Assembly (NCBI GenBank): GCA_963969365.1
Contig: OZ017756.1
Span: 744,001-808,000, forward strand
Length of the DNA stretch: 64,000 nt
Source: Asterochloris sp. CNOR1
Taxonomy: Eukaryota > Chlorophyta > Trebouxiophyceae > Trebouxiales > Trebouxiaceae
Direction: 5' to 3'
Position 1 is the first letter of the stretch, and each line of letters begins with the position of its first letter. The notes below the pieces were generated by a model that was not told the DNA's origin, did not search any database, and was given only the letters and a program-made list of their open reading frames with translations. Positions 24,790 through 35,800 of this stretch are shown piece after piece. The position numbers and the translations under genes were made by a program.

Positions 24790-27700
24790 TCACTGCTGCT
24801 GAAAAACAGAAACCTCTCGACTTGGGCCGACATCTGGCTTAATCCCCTGAAGCATGTGAGCAAGCCGCGTGACCTCTTCACTGCTGAGCCCTTAGGGCTC
24901 AACATTGCCCGGTTGTGTTCGTTGCTCCTCGAGTAGTGATGGTAGTGCATGCAAAATGGTGTCACAGATGCAGAGGTGTGTGATGAATGGTGGTGACGAG
25001 TTGTATGGTGTGGGATGGGTGGTGGTCTTCATGCTGCCTGCTGCACCCTGGGGCGAGGTGGGTGAGGCATGGGCGCTGCTGTCATGGGTGCAGGCCTGCA
25101 GCACAGTCACCCACCAATGGTGTGCAGGCAACAAGACACAGTGATGTAGGTCAACAGATGTGGCACGAATGCAGCCAGCCACCAGACAAGGTAGATAACC
25201 CACACAGGTCTTAGCTTGCTGGAGGTGGCTCATCAGGGGATCGCACATGAACGTGGCTGGCAGCACAGCAAGCAGCCAGGCCATGCACAGATGCTTGGTA
25301 CGGACCATCACATCACAGGCAGTGGTGTAGAGCTGCAGCGCGCAGCTCCGTCGGGTGGCAGTGGTGCAGCTAATGACGGGCAGCAGGTGTGACCAGGCCA
25401 AAAATTGCTGCCTTTTCCCATATGCCCTCATCAGTTGACTGGCAGTGTACAAGCATACCTTGGCAACAACTGGTGCTTGCTTTTCGGGGGTGCAAACGTT
25501 TACAGGCAGCAGTGCACCTTCTGCAGGGCAGCCACTCACTGTGTTGGGGAGGTGTGCCCAGCGCCCCAGCTGCTGACGCCAACTGTCCTGATGTGGGAGT
25601 GGCTGGTGCTGGTGGGCCTGGCGGCACTCCCGTGCAGGGCCCTCTCCAGCTCGCTGGCCCAGCTGCTGCTGTGGGAGGCCATCAGGTAGGTGGCGGGCTG
25701 ACCCTCAATGATGCTGGGCAGCGCGGGAGGGTGGTGGGCGCTGCCTTTGCCGTCCCAAGAGCTGCGGTCCACCCTGTGTGGCAGTGCAGCCCCATGTCAG
25801 CCCCTGTGCAGCAGAGGCTGCAGGTTGTGCAGCAGGTAAGGTGCCAGTAAGTGGGTCAGCCCACCATCAGCACCTCTGCAGCAGCTGTGGGGGGTGCCAC
25901 CCAAGGGTCAGCGCTGTTGCAGCAGCAGAGCAGGTGGACCGCCGAGAGGGTGGTGGCGCAAACAGACAAGCGATGCATCTGAATTGGGGTGCCTCAGGAG
26001 ATGCTGGGCCTCAGGAAGTGTGCAGCTGCTCAGAAACAGATGATCTCTTCAGTGAAGACCACACGTTGCTGTGAGAGCTGAAGTAGGATGCCTAGTGGGG
26101 CTCACACAAAGCTTGATTCTCAGCTGCATGTAGCCGAGGTACTGTTGCTGCACGCGCCCACCTGCAACCCAGCCACAAGGGGGCTCTTGGCACGGCAGCA
26201 GTCCGTGCTGAAGATCCGAGGCTGCTGCTCTGGTTGTGCCCACGCGCAGGACGCAAGCCGTCCCGTAGAGACACCTCAGCCAAGTCCTGCTGCCCTGCAG
26301 CAGCCAGCTACGGCGATCAGCAAGCAGAAACTGCATGCTTCGGGTGGCAGCAGCAAGGCCTCATCTGCACGAGGACAGCAGCCTGTTGACATGAGGCAGC
26401 CCCCCAGGGAACCTGCCTGCCCTGCCCTCCTAAGAGGTCAGGCCAAAGGTTGTGCTGCGGCGCACCTGATGACGCAGTAGGGCGTGCCTCCCAGACTGAG
26501 CCGCCATGCTGCTTGCCTTCAGAGTTGTCAGAGTGGCTGGAGGCATCCCGTGAGTCAGGGTGCAGCATGGCAAAGGCCTGGCCGCTGCCATGCACTCGCC
26601 CGCCCTTCTTCTGCCCCTTGCCCTGCAGGCCAGTGACACAGGGTGAGACATGGTCCACAGGCTGTGCAGCACAGCCACAAACAGCAGGGCACACCAGCAC
26701 AGGATGACAGCAGCACAAATGTTGTTGTTTTGCTTTTCAACGGAGTCAAACAAGACATTGCCACCTTGCTGTCTTCATGGTGCACAGTGCAGCCCTGTTC
26801 AGCGAGGTAACATGGGGCAGACACCAGCACGAAGGCTCAGCCAGTCAGTGATAGACCTGCTGGAGTGCTATAAAATGAAAGACAACTACATCCATGCTTT
26901 AAAACACCTGATCAGGCTGACCCTCAGGGGTCGGCCCTCAGGGGCTGGGGGTGCGTGGCATGCAGAATGCCAGGCGCACAGCACAGACGCCGAGTGCAGC
27001 GGGCAGATGCTCACCTGCAGATGGCGGTCCACAGACATGACACGGAGGAAGCGGCCAGGCTTCTCGCCAGTATCTTGTTGACCTGCAAGCAGAACAGGGA
27101 GTGGCCTCAGTCGCACAGTCGTGCTGGCAGCTCTCCAGCAACATTCTTGCTCCATGAGCATGTGCTTGCACTATAACTGCTCCCCCACAAACAAGCATGC
27201 ATCTGCATCTGCATCTGCCACAAGCAGAACACAGGGGGCCTGCCTGGCCCTGCACATCTGCATCAGCATGTGGGAATCTCTATGCCCCACCTGAAGTGCC
27301 CATGCCCTGGGGCATGTCCTCTGCATCTGCCCTCTGCCTCACAAGGTCCGAGAAGCTCTGGCGGATGGCTGCACTGGACTGCTGGGGGGTCTCCATGTCA
27401 GCGCTGCTGCTGCCAGCCCTTACCAGGTGGGGGTGGGCGCCACCTGCTTCCTGGTTCTCGGGCTGCAGCATGCTGTCACCGGAACCTGGGGCTGACGCCA
27501 CACGGGAGCCGAGGCAGGTGGTCGTCGGCTGGGAGGTGCCGGCTGCCTGCAGCAGCGCCAATGTCCCAGGGGACAGGTCTTCGGACGGCTGCGCAGCCCT
27601 GCAGGGGAATGCACCGCAGAGGTCAGCCTGGCCTGCAGCTAGGGCGAGACACAGGTACTGCCCCCTCCCTGTGCAGGGTGGAGAGCAGACCTGGACGCAG

Positions 27701-30700
27701 CCCAGACACGCCACACCTCAGCGTGAGCTTGTTCAGGACGCTAAGCAAGGCAAGCAGCATGAGCTTGGACGCCCGTGTCTTGCAGAACACACTGGCAAGG
27801 CTGTTCAAGAGCGCTGTGGCTGGGGGACTCACCCCTCCTCTGAGTCCCTGGCCTTGGCAGACCCCCCCTGGTGCCCGCGGCCCCACCTGGAGCCCAGCAG
27901 CCGGCCAATGGAGCCTGACACCGGCTCAGAGTGTGCGCATGAACGCTCCGACCCAGAATCCACCCGAGGCTGTGGCCCTGCAGCGTTGTAAGACAGCGCC
28001 GTTACAAAAATTTCCATGGGGAATGGTAAACTGGGGCTGTGAAGGCTGCTGACTGCATTGGGTCCAGAGTGTAGAGCAATGTCATGCTGTTATACATGAC
28101 CAGGACAGTGCAGGCACGGGGAGGCATGCCTTGGCAAGCCAGGCAGGGCTACCAGCCCCATGTGCATGGTTTTGTGCTCCAGATCTTAGTTCCATATCAT
28201 CATTGCAGTGTCTTGCGCGGCAGCTCCACCAGCAAATGGTCCGATGCAGGGCACTGAAGATGCCAAGCCGCATGCACTGCAGATTGACAGGGGCATTGCG
28301 AGGCAAGGGAGATGTATGACTGCACAGGGCAGCCTGAGCATCATCTGGCATTGTCAGGGGCCTTGTCTGACCTGCATCTGACTTTGTCGTGCCCATGGCA
28401 TGAGACGCCGTCAGAGTCTGCTTGGGGGCGGCGTAACCCGCTGCATCTGCTGCGCCAGAGCCCAGCACAGACGCCCCATCTGGGGAGCCTAGCGCTGGGC
28501 TTGTCAGCAGCTCCAGGGATTGCTCCGACCCAGACTTGGAGGCAGGCTCGATCTGGGCGGCAGCATCTGCCAGGGAAGAGGCCTCGCTGCAGGAGTGCAG
28601 GGCCGCAAAGGCCAGGCCACCACCCCGCACCTTGCCCTCATCGCCTGCATGGCATGCAGGAGATGTGTGAGGCTTTGTTGGAGCCAGAGTACAGATGTGC
28701 ACTGGCAGCCTCTCTCTGCAACCAGGATCTGCAAAATCAAGCTATTGCAAGTCAGGTCTAGGCGCCAGCAGATGGCAGGTATCTCACAACCAGCAGGTGA
28801 GCGAACATTGGCGGGCGACATGACATCAGCTGGGTCCTACCATCAGGAGAGAACCAAGCAAGAAGGTGTGCAGGCAATGCCTGCCAGGTGAATGGGCAGA
28901 GCACGCAGCCAGGCAGGCAGGCCGCACTCGAGCTGAGGGCGTGGGTCAGGCCCTGGGGGCTCATCGCATTCAAGATCCCCTGGGCACCGCTGACGCTCCT
29001 GCTCAGCCATCCCGCGCCGCTGCTGTCGCTGCTGGCCAGCAGGGTGCTCACACTGATGCCGCCCTGCCTGCCTTGCGGCAGGCTGGAGCCGTGGCTCGCC
29101 CAGGACCCCTTTGCAGGGTGCGCATGAGGCAGGCTGGGCTGCTGCCCAAATTGCCTGTCTGCATCATGGTGCATTTCTTGGAAGACAACTTTCCTGATGG
29201 GCTGGTGCAGAACCGGATTAACTGTGCTGTGAGCAGGCGCTGCAGTTGCTGAGATGGGCCTAGCATCTGCAGGCAGTGGGCGGCTGGTCAGGACAGATAA
29301 AGGGATCTACTGTTGCGCAAACAGTCTTGCAGGCACTGTGCAGGTTGGCTTGGCAGACAGTCAGCCGCACCTCGGGGTGGCAGCTGCACAGACGTCAGCA
29401 ACCCCTGCGCAGGGGTGGCAGGGGCATGGGCAAGTGAAGGCGCCTGCAGATGTGTGCCTCAAGATGAGCTATCAAGTTGGCCCACCTTTAGGAGCAGCAG
29501 GGCCCTTGAGCAGAGACGTCCTGAGGTCCCTTGACAGCGCAGACAGGCTGAGACCGCGGTGCAGTTCATCTCTGGCAGCAGTGGGCGGTCCCTGGGGACT
29601 CAGCTGCGCCGGCCACGATCCTGCCCTGTGTGAAGCAGTCCTGGGGCTGTTCTGCTCTGCAAGCGATGCAGACTGGCTCTGGAGACGGCGTGGGGACAGA
29701 GGGTTCTGCGAGGGTGCCGTGCTGCCAATGGTGGAGAGGCCTTGCATCAGCAACCTGCACGAGAGAGGCAAGCTGCTGGTGAAAGAGTGCTGAGTGACGC
29801 AGTCAGCAGTCATGATAGCCAGTGCCTTCAGACAACCATGGCAGGGATGCATTGCACAACAGCTGTGGGAGGCTGCTGAACCTGCTCAGTGGCCGCCGGG
29901 CCAAAGACGACTGCCAACCCATTGCACAACAGCTGAGGGAGGCTGCCAAAACTGTGCAGTGGCCACCTGGCCAAACATGTCAGCCAACCTATGTGGGATG
30001 GCAGCTGAGGGCCCCACGCCGCAGTGGGGGAGGCAGCCAGACGTGGAAAGTCAGCAACATACTCACCTATCCTCCTGGATGACCTGAATCGTGAACAGAC
30101 ACCGCTTGTCAGACGGCTGTACCCCATGCTGCACCTTCAGAGGTCCCTCGCTGCCAGAACTGAGCACAGCAGCGCCAGTGCTTGTCAGCAGTGCGCACCC
30201 TGCAAGGGGGACAAGTGAGTTCTACGGCGGCAGTGCAGAGAGAGGCTGTCGCCGTGAATGCCACTGCAGGCATGAGTGCTGGGGCATGACAAGCGGGCAA
30301 GGCGAGGGCCAGGCTGCAGCCTGACATGCAGGATTTGAGCATGTGACTGGGTCTGATCAACATGACTGCGTCACATGTCAGAGGATGCAACAGCTGAGTG
30401 CTTGCCTGCAGCCTGCTGCTCCAGGCTGAACAGCGCATCAGAGGATGGCTGCCTAGTGAGGCACAGATTTCCTCCCTCGCCCGTGGGTGCTCCGTGACTG
30501 ACAGATGCAAAGAGACCGCTGCTCAAATGCTGAATCATGTGCTTGCCCTGGCCATGTGGCAGCAGCACCCAGGCCTGGTTGTGACCCTGATGGGGCTGCA
30601 GGCAGATCTGCCCAGTTTTCTGTTCGCTCCCACAGAACCAGAAGAAGCCCTGGCCATCTCTGACTTCCACTAGCTGCGCCATTGCGATACGCCAGACTGC

Positions 30701-30811
30701 TGCCTGCTTGTAGGCTGCCTTCTCGAAGTCTGCGTGAGGTTGCCAGGACGGCAGGTATAAGTGTTTTATTGCTTGCCGCGGGGAGACAGCCCCCACACTG
30801 CCAGGCTGCAA
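24790..30811 (-). CDS. Unidentified large Ser-rich gene or two adjacent genes
   Basis: Several exon-like open blocks lie on the minus strand. At 30371-30700 is VRDGQGFFWFCGSEQKTGQ then a trefoil-like run (VLLPHGQGKHMIQHLSSGLF). At 30075-30215 is SDKRCLFTIQVIQED. Ser-rich blocks lie at 29470-29760, 28930-29090, 28300-28650 and 27310-27600, the last ending with SFSDLVRQRADAEDMPQG. A Leu-rich block at 27690-27840 reads FCKTRASKLMLLALLSVLN. Near 26650-26760 NNNICAAVILCWCALLFVAV looks like one membrane helix after SVEKQ. Near 25240-25440 is a hydrophobic block (LCMAWLLAVLPATFMCDPL). The likely last exon ends SSEEVTRLAHMLQGIKPDVG then a stop at 24790-24792. A membrane-anchored protein with a long disordered Ser-rich middle is inferred. 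No family was recognised, and gene number and borders are uncertain. Confidence 0.4.
29850..29989. repeat. 70-bp tandem duplication
   Basis: Units starting CATTGCACAACAGCTG at 29850 and 29920 are about 80% identical over the full 70 bp. They lie between two exon-like blocks of the unidentified minus-strand gene. Confidence 0.85.
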
Positions 30812-30992
30812 ACGCCAGGCCTGGGGCAGACGAGATCTACGCTAACAACTTAGCTTCCCTTGGCAAAATCTGGGATGACTAAGTCCACTTCTGGGGCCGC
30901 AGGCCAACCCAGGGTGCGTGTTCAATGATGCTACACAGACAATGGTGCGCGCATGCATGCCTGCACTGTTGGCAGTGCTCAGATTCCTCAGT

Positions 30993-32559
30993 TCAGGTGG
31001 CAGGCCCTGGGTCTCCTTTGATCAGCTTTTTGCGCTGTGTCTTGCTCTTCATCATCTTTTTCAGCGTCTTGGGATTGGTGACCACGCTGGTGACTGCACT
31101 CTTGAGGCGATTGGCTTCGCGCTGCTGTTTGGCGTCCTCTCTCTGCTTGCGTGCTTTCTGCAGTGACGCATGCACAGACTGGGTGAGCAGGCGAATCATA
31201 GATGAGGATTGCTTACAAGCTGAATTGTTATTATGGAGGCGACACCAGGGGTTGGAGCACCAGGGCTTGCGGCTCACTCTCTGTGCCACACTTCAGCTCA
31301 ATGCCTCTGCCAACTTTACAGGGAGGCACACTGCAGCAAGCTGACTGGCCCCACAAGTCATGTCCTGAAGAGCGAACCAGGGATATCACCCAGAGGCTAG
31401 ACTGGAGCAGTCTCAGTCCAGTAATACTGTTGTCCACACGGCCTCACCGACAGCTTGGCCTTGCGAGCTGCAACGACCTCATTCCTGGCCTCCTTGAAGG
31501 CCTTGCTGTGGGCCTTGTCCTGCATCTTCTTCTCCCACTCACTGCTCATGTTTTGACTCTTGAACGAGCCAGCTCGGATGCCTGGCTCCCTCCAAATGCG
31601 GCCAGACGCCTGCAGAAGAATGCATGGCAGGTTCCATGTGTGTCTTGCAGCAGACTATGTAGCAAGTGAGCGTCGACGCCACCTGAACGGGCCTTCCAAT
31701 GGCAGGGACAGGCCAGCGCAAGGAGCAGCGGCTGCTGCCGGAGGATGCAAGGCCCTCAGGCTGTGCTCCAATAAGGGGTGCGCAGCAGGCGGCAAAGCAC
31801 TGCATGTAGCTGTCGATAGGGGAGGCAGGCCCCTGAGTGATGCTCAGCTACGCACTTTGCAATGCATGCACTGCAAGTGGCTGCATCAGGAAAGGCATAA
31901 CGTGCCTGCGGGATGTGCTGGGCGCAGCACAACACTATGCCAATAGAGTACTGACCATCAAGCGCAGCATGATGTGCCAGCGAGTTCTGTGTGGGGTTGA
32001 AGTGACCACCTGAGGCATGCTCAGATGAGGGGGCTGCAAAATGCTACAGAGCAGCCATGCCTGGACACCCTTCAGGCGGACAGCGAGTGCCAAGGAGTGG
32101 GCCTCTGCCAGTGCACAAGTGTGGGGCGCACACTGTGCCAAAGAGCAGCTCTCACTTTGGCCAGCCCATCAACATTCATCTTCGCCCGCTTGCTTCTGCT
32201 AGTTGAGGCTACCTCTTGTATGTCCTGCATGATGGCAGCCTCCTGCTCTACCTGCAGGCCACCATCGCAACGTTGATTGGGCAGCAAGATTGAGCGGGGC
32301 TGCAGCACAGCCGCCCACAGTCTTGAAGCAGTCTCAGGGCAATTGTGACCACCTGCTCACGGTACTCTTCCAGCTTGCGCTTGGTACCTCTGCCCTTGAC
32401 AGCAAACTCCGTCTTGAACCCCTTTGGCGCCCTCTCGTGACATCTGAAATCTACAACTTGCTGCTCTCTGGTCTGAGGTGGCTGCTCAGCTGCATCCCCC
32501 AACCACGCAGCCCTCACTGAAGGCTCTGGGGCTTCCCTGGCCAACTTCTGCTCGGACAT
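30993..32559 (-). CDS. CGR1: CGR1/CCDC86-family rRNA-processing protein
   Basis: Yeast Cgr1 and animal CCDC86 are small basic nucleolar proteins needed for 60S pre-rRNA processing. Four exons join in frame: 32353-32559, 32156-32251, 31448-31609 and 30993-31178, giving 216 residues. The start is MSEQKLAREAPEPS. Exon 3 has ASGRIWREPG then SSEWEKKMQDKAHSKAFKEA, the family 'W..K..RA..K.F' core. The last exon is a basic coiled coil (LQKARKQREDAKQQREANRL), then TNPKTLKKMMKSKTQRKKL, the family signature near the C-terminus. Exon 2 carries a basic nuclear-localisation-like SRSKRAKM. The gene is head to head with CFAP57, with 274 bp between start codons. Intron donors and acceptors are canonical. Confidence 0.85.
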
Positions 32560-32833
32560 CTGATACTGTGGCAGTAAAAGTGTGATGACCTTGTGCTAAT
32601 GCTAAATGCCAAGATGAAAGGCTTGCAGATGCCAGGTAGGCAGCCGCAGAGGAAAATAGACATACGACATATGGAAAAAATGCTCTGCTTGCTTTCTCTC
32701 TGCACAGCTCCATCTGGTCTCCAAATCCCGCTCCTTGGCGTTTCGGGGACAGTGGACTGACACACCCTAGCCCTATCACATCACCTGGTCCGGGCAGCTC
32801 ACTGACATCTGGCATTGCCTGGCATTAAGTGTG
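32560..32833. promoter_or_regulatory. Divergent promoter region, CGR1-like / CFAP57
   Basis: The start codons of an rRNA-processing gene and a flagellar gene are 274 bp apart and diverge here. An AT-rich patch at about 32650-32690 is the most likely core promoter area. No specific element was identified. Confidence 0.45.
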
Positions 32834-35800
32834 ATGTCTGTGCCTGCCCTGGTGCCCAGGTCAGCAAGACAGCATTTACAACAGCTTGCTGCATTGCTGC
32901 CTGGCCTCAAGCTCAACTTCCTTTGGTGCACTGCAGACATGCCTTTGGCCTCCGGGCTGATGTCTATGGCAACCTACACTTTGCAGAAGAGAATACCATT
33001 GTCTACCCTTGCGGGCACAATGTTGTGCTCTACAACATGGAGGGCAAGGTGCAGAAGCTCATTCCAGGTGCACAGATCAGCTGCTGCGGGCCTACAGTAT
33101 GCTGCTTCCCGTCCTGCTGTCGCCAGCATGATGCAGCCGCTGGGCACATCTGCTGGGTGCACACCCCTGGTATAAGGACAGCTTGATCCCCCGCTGACTT
33201 TCTGGCACTTTATGCATGTACGCGGAGTGCCGTGTTGCTGCTCATACTGGCTCCTGCCGCTGAAACCTGCTGGCTATGTCCCTTTCCATTTGCAGACGCC
33301 TCGGCCTGCTCACAAGGTGTTGGGATGTGCTCCTGCAGGCTCGGCGGACAGCGACAACATCATGGCCCTGGCTCTGTCTCTCAACAAGAAGCACCTGGCA
33401 GTGGCTGAGCATGGGGAGAAGGTGTCTGTCAGCATCTACGACCTGCAGACGCTCAAGCGGCGCAAGGTGCTGGTGTCGGCGGATCCTGGGACCAAGGTTC
33501 GCAGGCTACACCAGCAGGGCCCTCTCTACACATGCAGACACAGGGCCGTTTGCCTCAACCCATGAGCCACCTCCTGCAGCTGATGTCAGCGGCAGCTGCT
33601 GGCTGCACAGTCTGTCCTGTGGTCAGGCAGCTGCTGTGCCTTTTGCCTGTTCCAAGCCCCGGGTCGGGCACTGCACTAACTGCTTGAGATGGGGTGCCAG
33701 CCAAAGAGCCACTGTGGTCTGCCTGTCTCCAGGACATTGTCAGCATGGCCTTCAGTCCAGATGGCCGCCTGCTGGCGACGCAAGGGGGAGGCCCAGACTG
33801 GAACCTGACGATGTGGGTCTGGGAGAAGAGCAAAATTGCTGCCAGTACCAAGACCACAAACCAGAATGGCAGCCCCATTCATCAGGTGTGCAGGCAATTC
33901 AGAGGGCCCTGCCACTGCGGTGTGCCAGTGAGTTGGTGTTGGAGTGCGGCAGGTGTGGCAAAGCTGCTCTGCCAAGGGCAAAGGTCATTGGCACCTGGAA
34001 GCTGGCCTGTGCAAGCCTGTACAGGGCCAGCCAGCCTGGCACCTGGCACATCGCCCAACACTACAGGAGTTGATGCATGAAATGCTGGTCTCCTGGCGAG
34101 CAGGCAGACTCAGCCTTCAGGCCCTGTGCATATGATGTGAGCTGGATGGGGCTGCATCTGGCAGGACCCTGCTGGGGTGCACAGGCAGCATGGGAGGCTG
34201 CAGCCGTTGACTGACAACGCATCAGAGAAGCAACCACACACATCAAAGGGACTGCTGCGCTGCCTGCAGATCCTGTTCAGCACTGGCACCGCCAGCGACA
34301 GCGCTGGCGTGCTGAGCGTGATTGGCAATGGCATCTTCAAATGCTTCAAGATTGCAGACAACAACCTGAAGCTGTTAACCAGCGCGCTGACCAAGCACGA
34401 GCCGCTAAACTACACAGCCCATGCCTGGGTGATGGATGGTGCGCTTGCTGTTGTGACAGGTGTTGTGTCGTCTTTAACTCGCTTGCTGGGATCCCAGCAT
34501 GGTGCAGCTCCTTGTTTGGGCAGGCTGGCCGCCGTGTTGCAGCCGGTAGCAGATCGCTTGAGTGGGTGTGTCACCTGGGCTGCCTTGGCTGGCTTAGCAT
34601 GGGAGACACTACCTAGCAACAAATGCTGCTGCCATGCAATCTGTACAGGTTTGCTTCTCCCCAGTCCTTGCCTAGCCTCTTGCCCAAAGGCGTGACATGG
34701 AGCGTGACGTCAAGCCGCACCTCGCTGGGCAGGGTGTGGCGGCCGCAGGCTGAATCGGGCCCTGAGCGATAGCCACTCCCTGCAGGTGACAAGGAGCGGG
34801 TTGTGCTGGGCACTGAAGGAGGGGAGCTGCTCATCATTGAAGGCAGTGAGCTCAAGGCCACCATGAGCACTGAAACAGGCACAGGGGTGTGTTCCCTTTT
34901 GAGCCACTCCAAGGTGAGGGATGGTCTCAAGGTCTGGGGAGTGCTAGTCTTGCAGGACCCCCATTCTGCCAGAATGGTACATTGGGGGCTGTGCGTCAGC
35001 TGTGTGAGCCGCTTGTCCTGGGCTGTACAGTTGCAGCTGTGCAGTGAGTCCATCACTTGGCGCGCAGGGTATTGCTCTGGCTCAAGCTCAGAGGCGCAAG
35101 CCTGTTTGAGACAGGCCTCCCCGCTTCTGTGGTAGCTCAGCAAGCACCTGCACCGTCAGGCTCCTTACTGCTGCGACATGTCTTGCAGGGCTTTGTAGTG
35201 GGCACAGAGTCAGGAGCCCTGGTGCTGTTTGAGAAGGAGGGCGATGACAAGCTGTACAAGCGCATGAAGACTTTTGGCATTGAGGGCCAGCCCCACAAGA
35301 TCAAGTCGCTAGCCCTCAGCTCAGCTGAGGATCTCCTGCTGTGTGCGCTGAGCAACAGCCAGCTGTTCTCACTCAATATGGCCAATACAGAAGTCATGAA
35401 GGTGAGCTCACTGCCAGTCTTGCTGCCGCTGCGCTTTGCCAGGGCTGTCCTGTGGGCTGAGCAGCAAGCAGCTGTTCTTGCTCAGCGCGGCAAACACAAA
35501 GTTCTTGAGAGGCGACCTTTGTGCCCGTCCTGCTGCTGCTGTGCGCTGCCAGAAACTTTCCTTGTGCCACTGGCAGCTGTGCTTGCTCAAGATGGCCAGC
35601 ACGGTGGTCTTGGACATGAGCAACTTCACCTAGATCTACACAAGCATCCAGCTACTCAGGATAGCTGCTTGTCGTGTACCAGCTGAAGAGTCAGTCTGTG
35701 GGGTGCCAGGTCTGCCCAACACTGCATGATTGTGCATTCGGAGCTGAGCTGGGACGCAGGGCACTGCTGTTCATACTTGGCTATTAGTGCAGTGGGTCTG

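Noticed and set aside
27186-27220. Short (GCATCT)n tract near an exon-like block
   Set aside because: Only about four units, common by chance in this composition; no function inferred.
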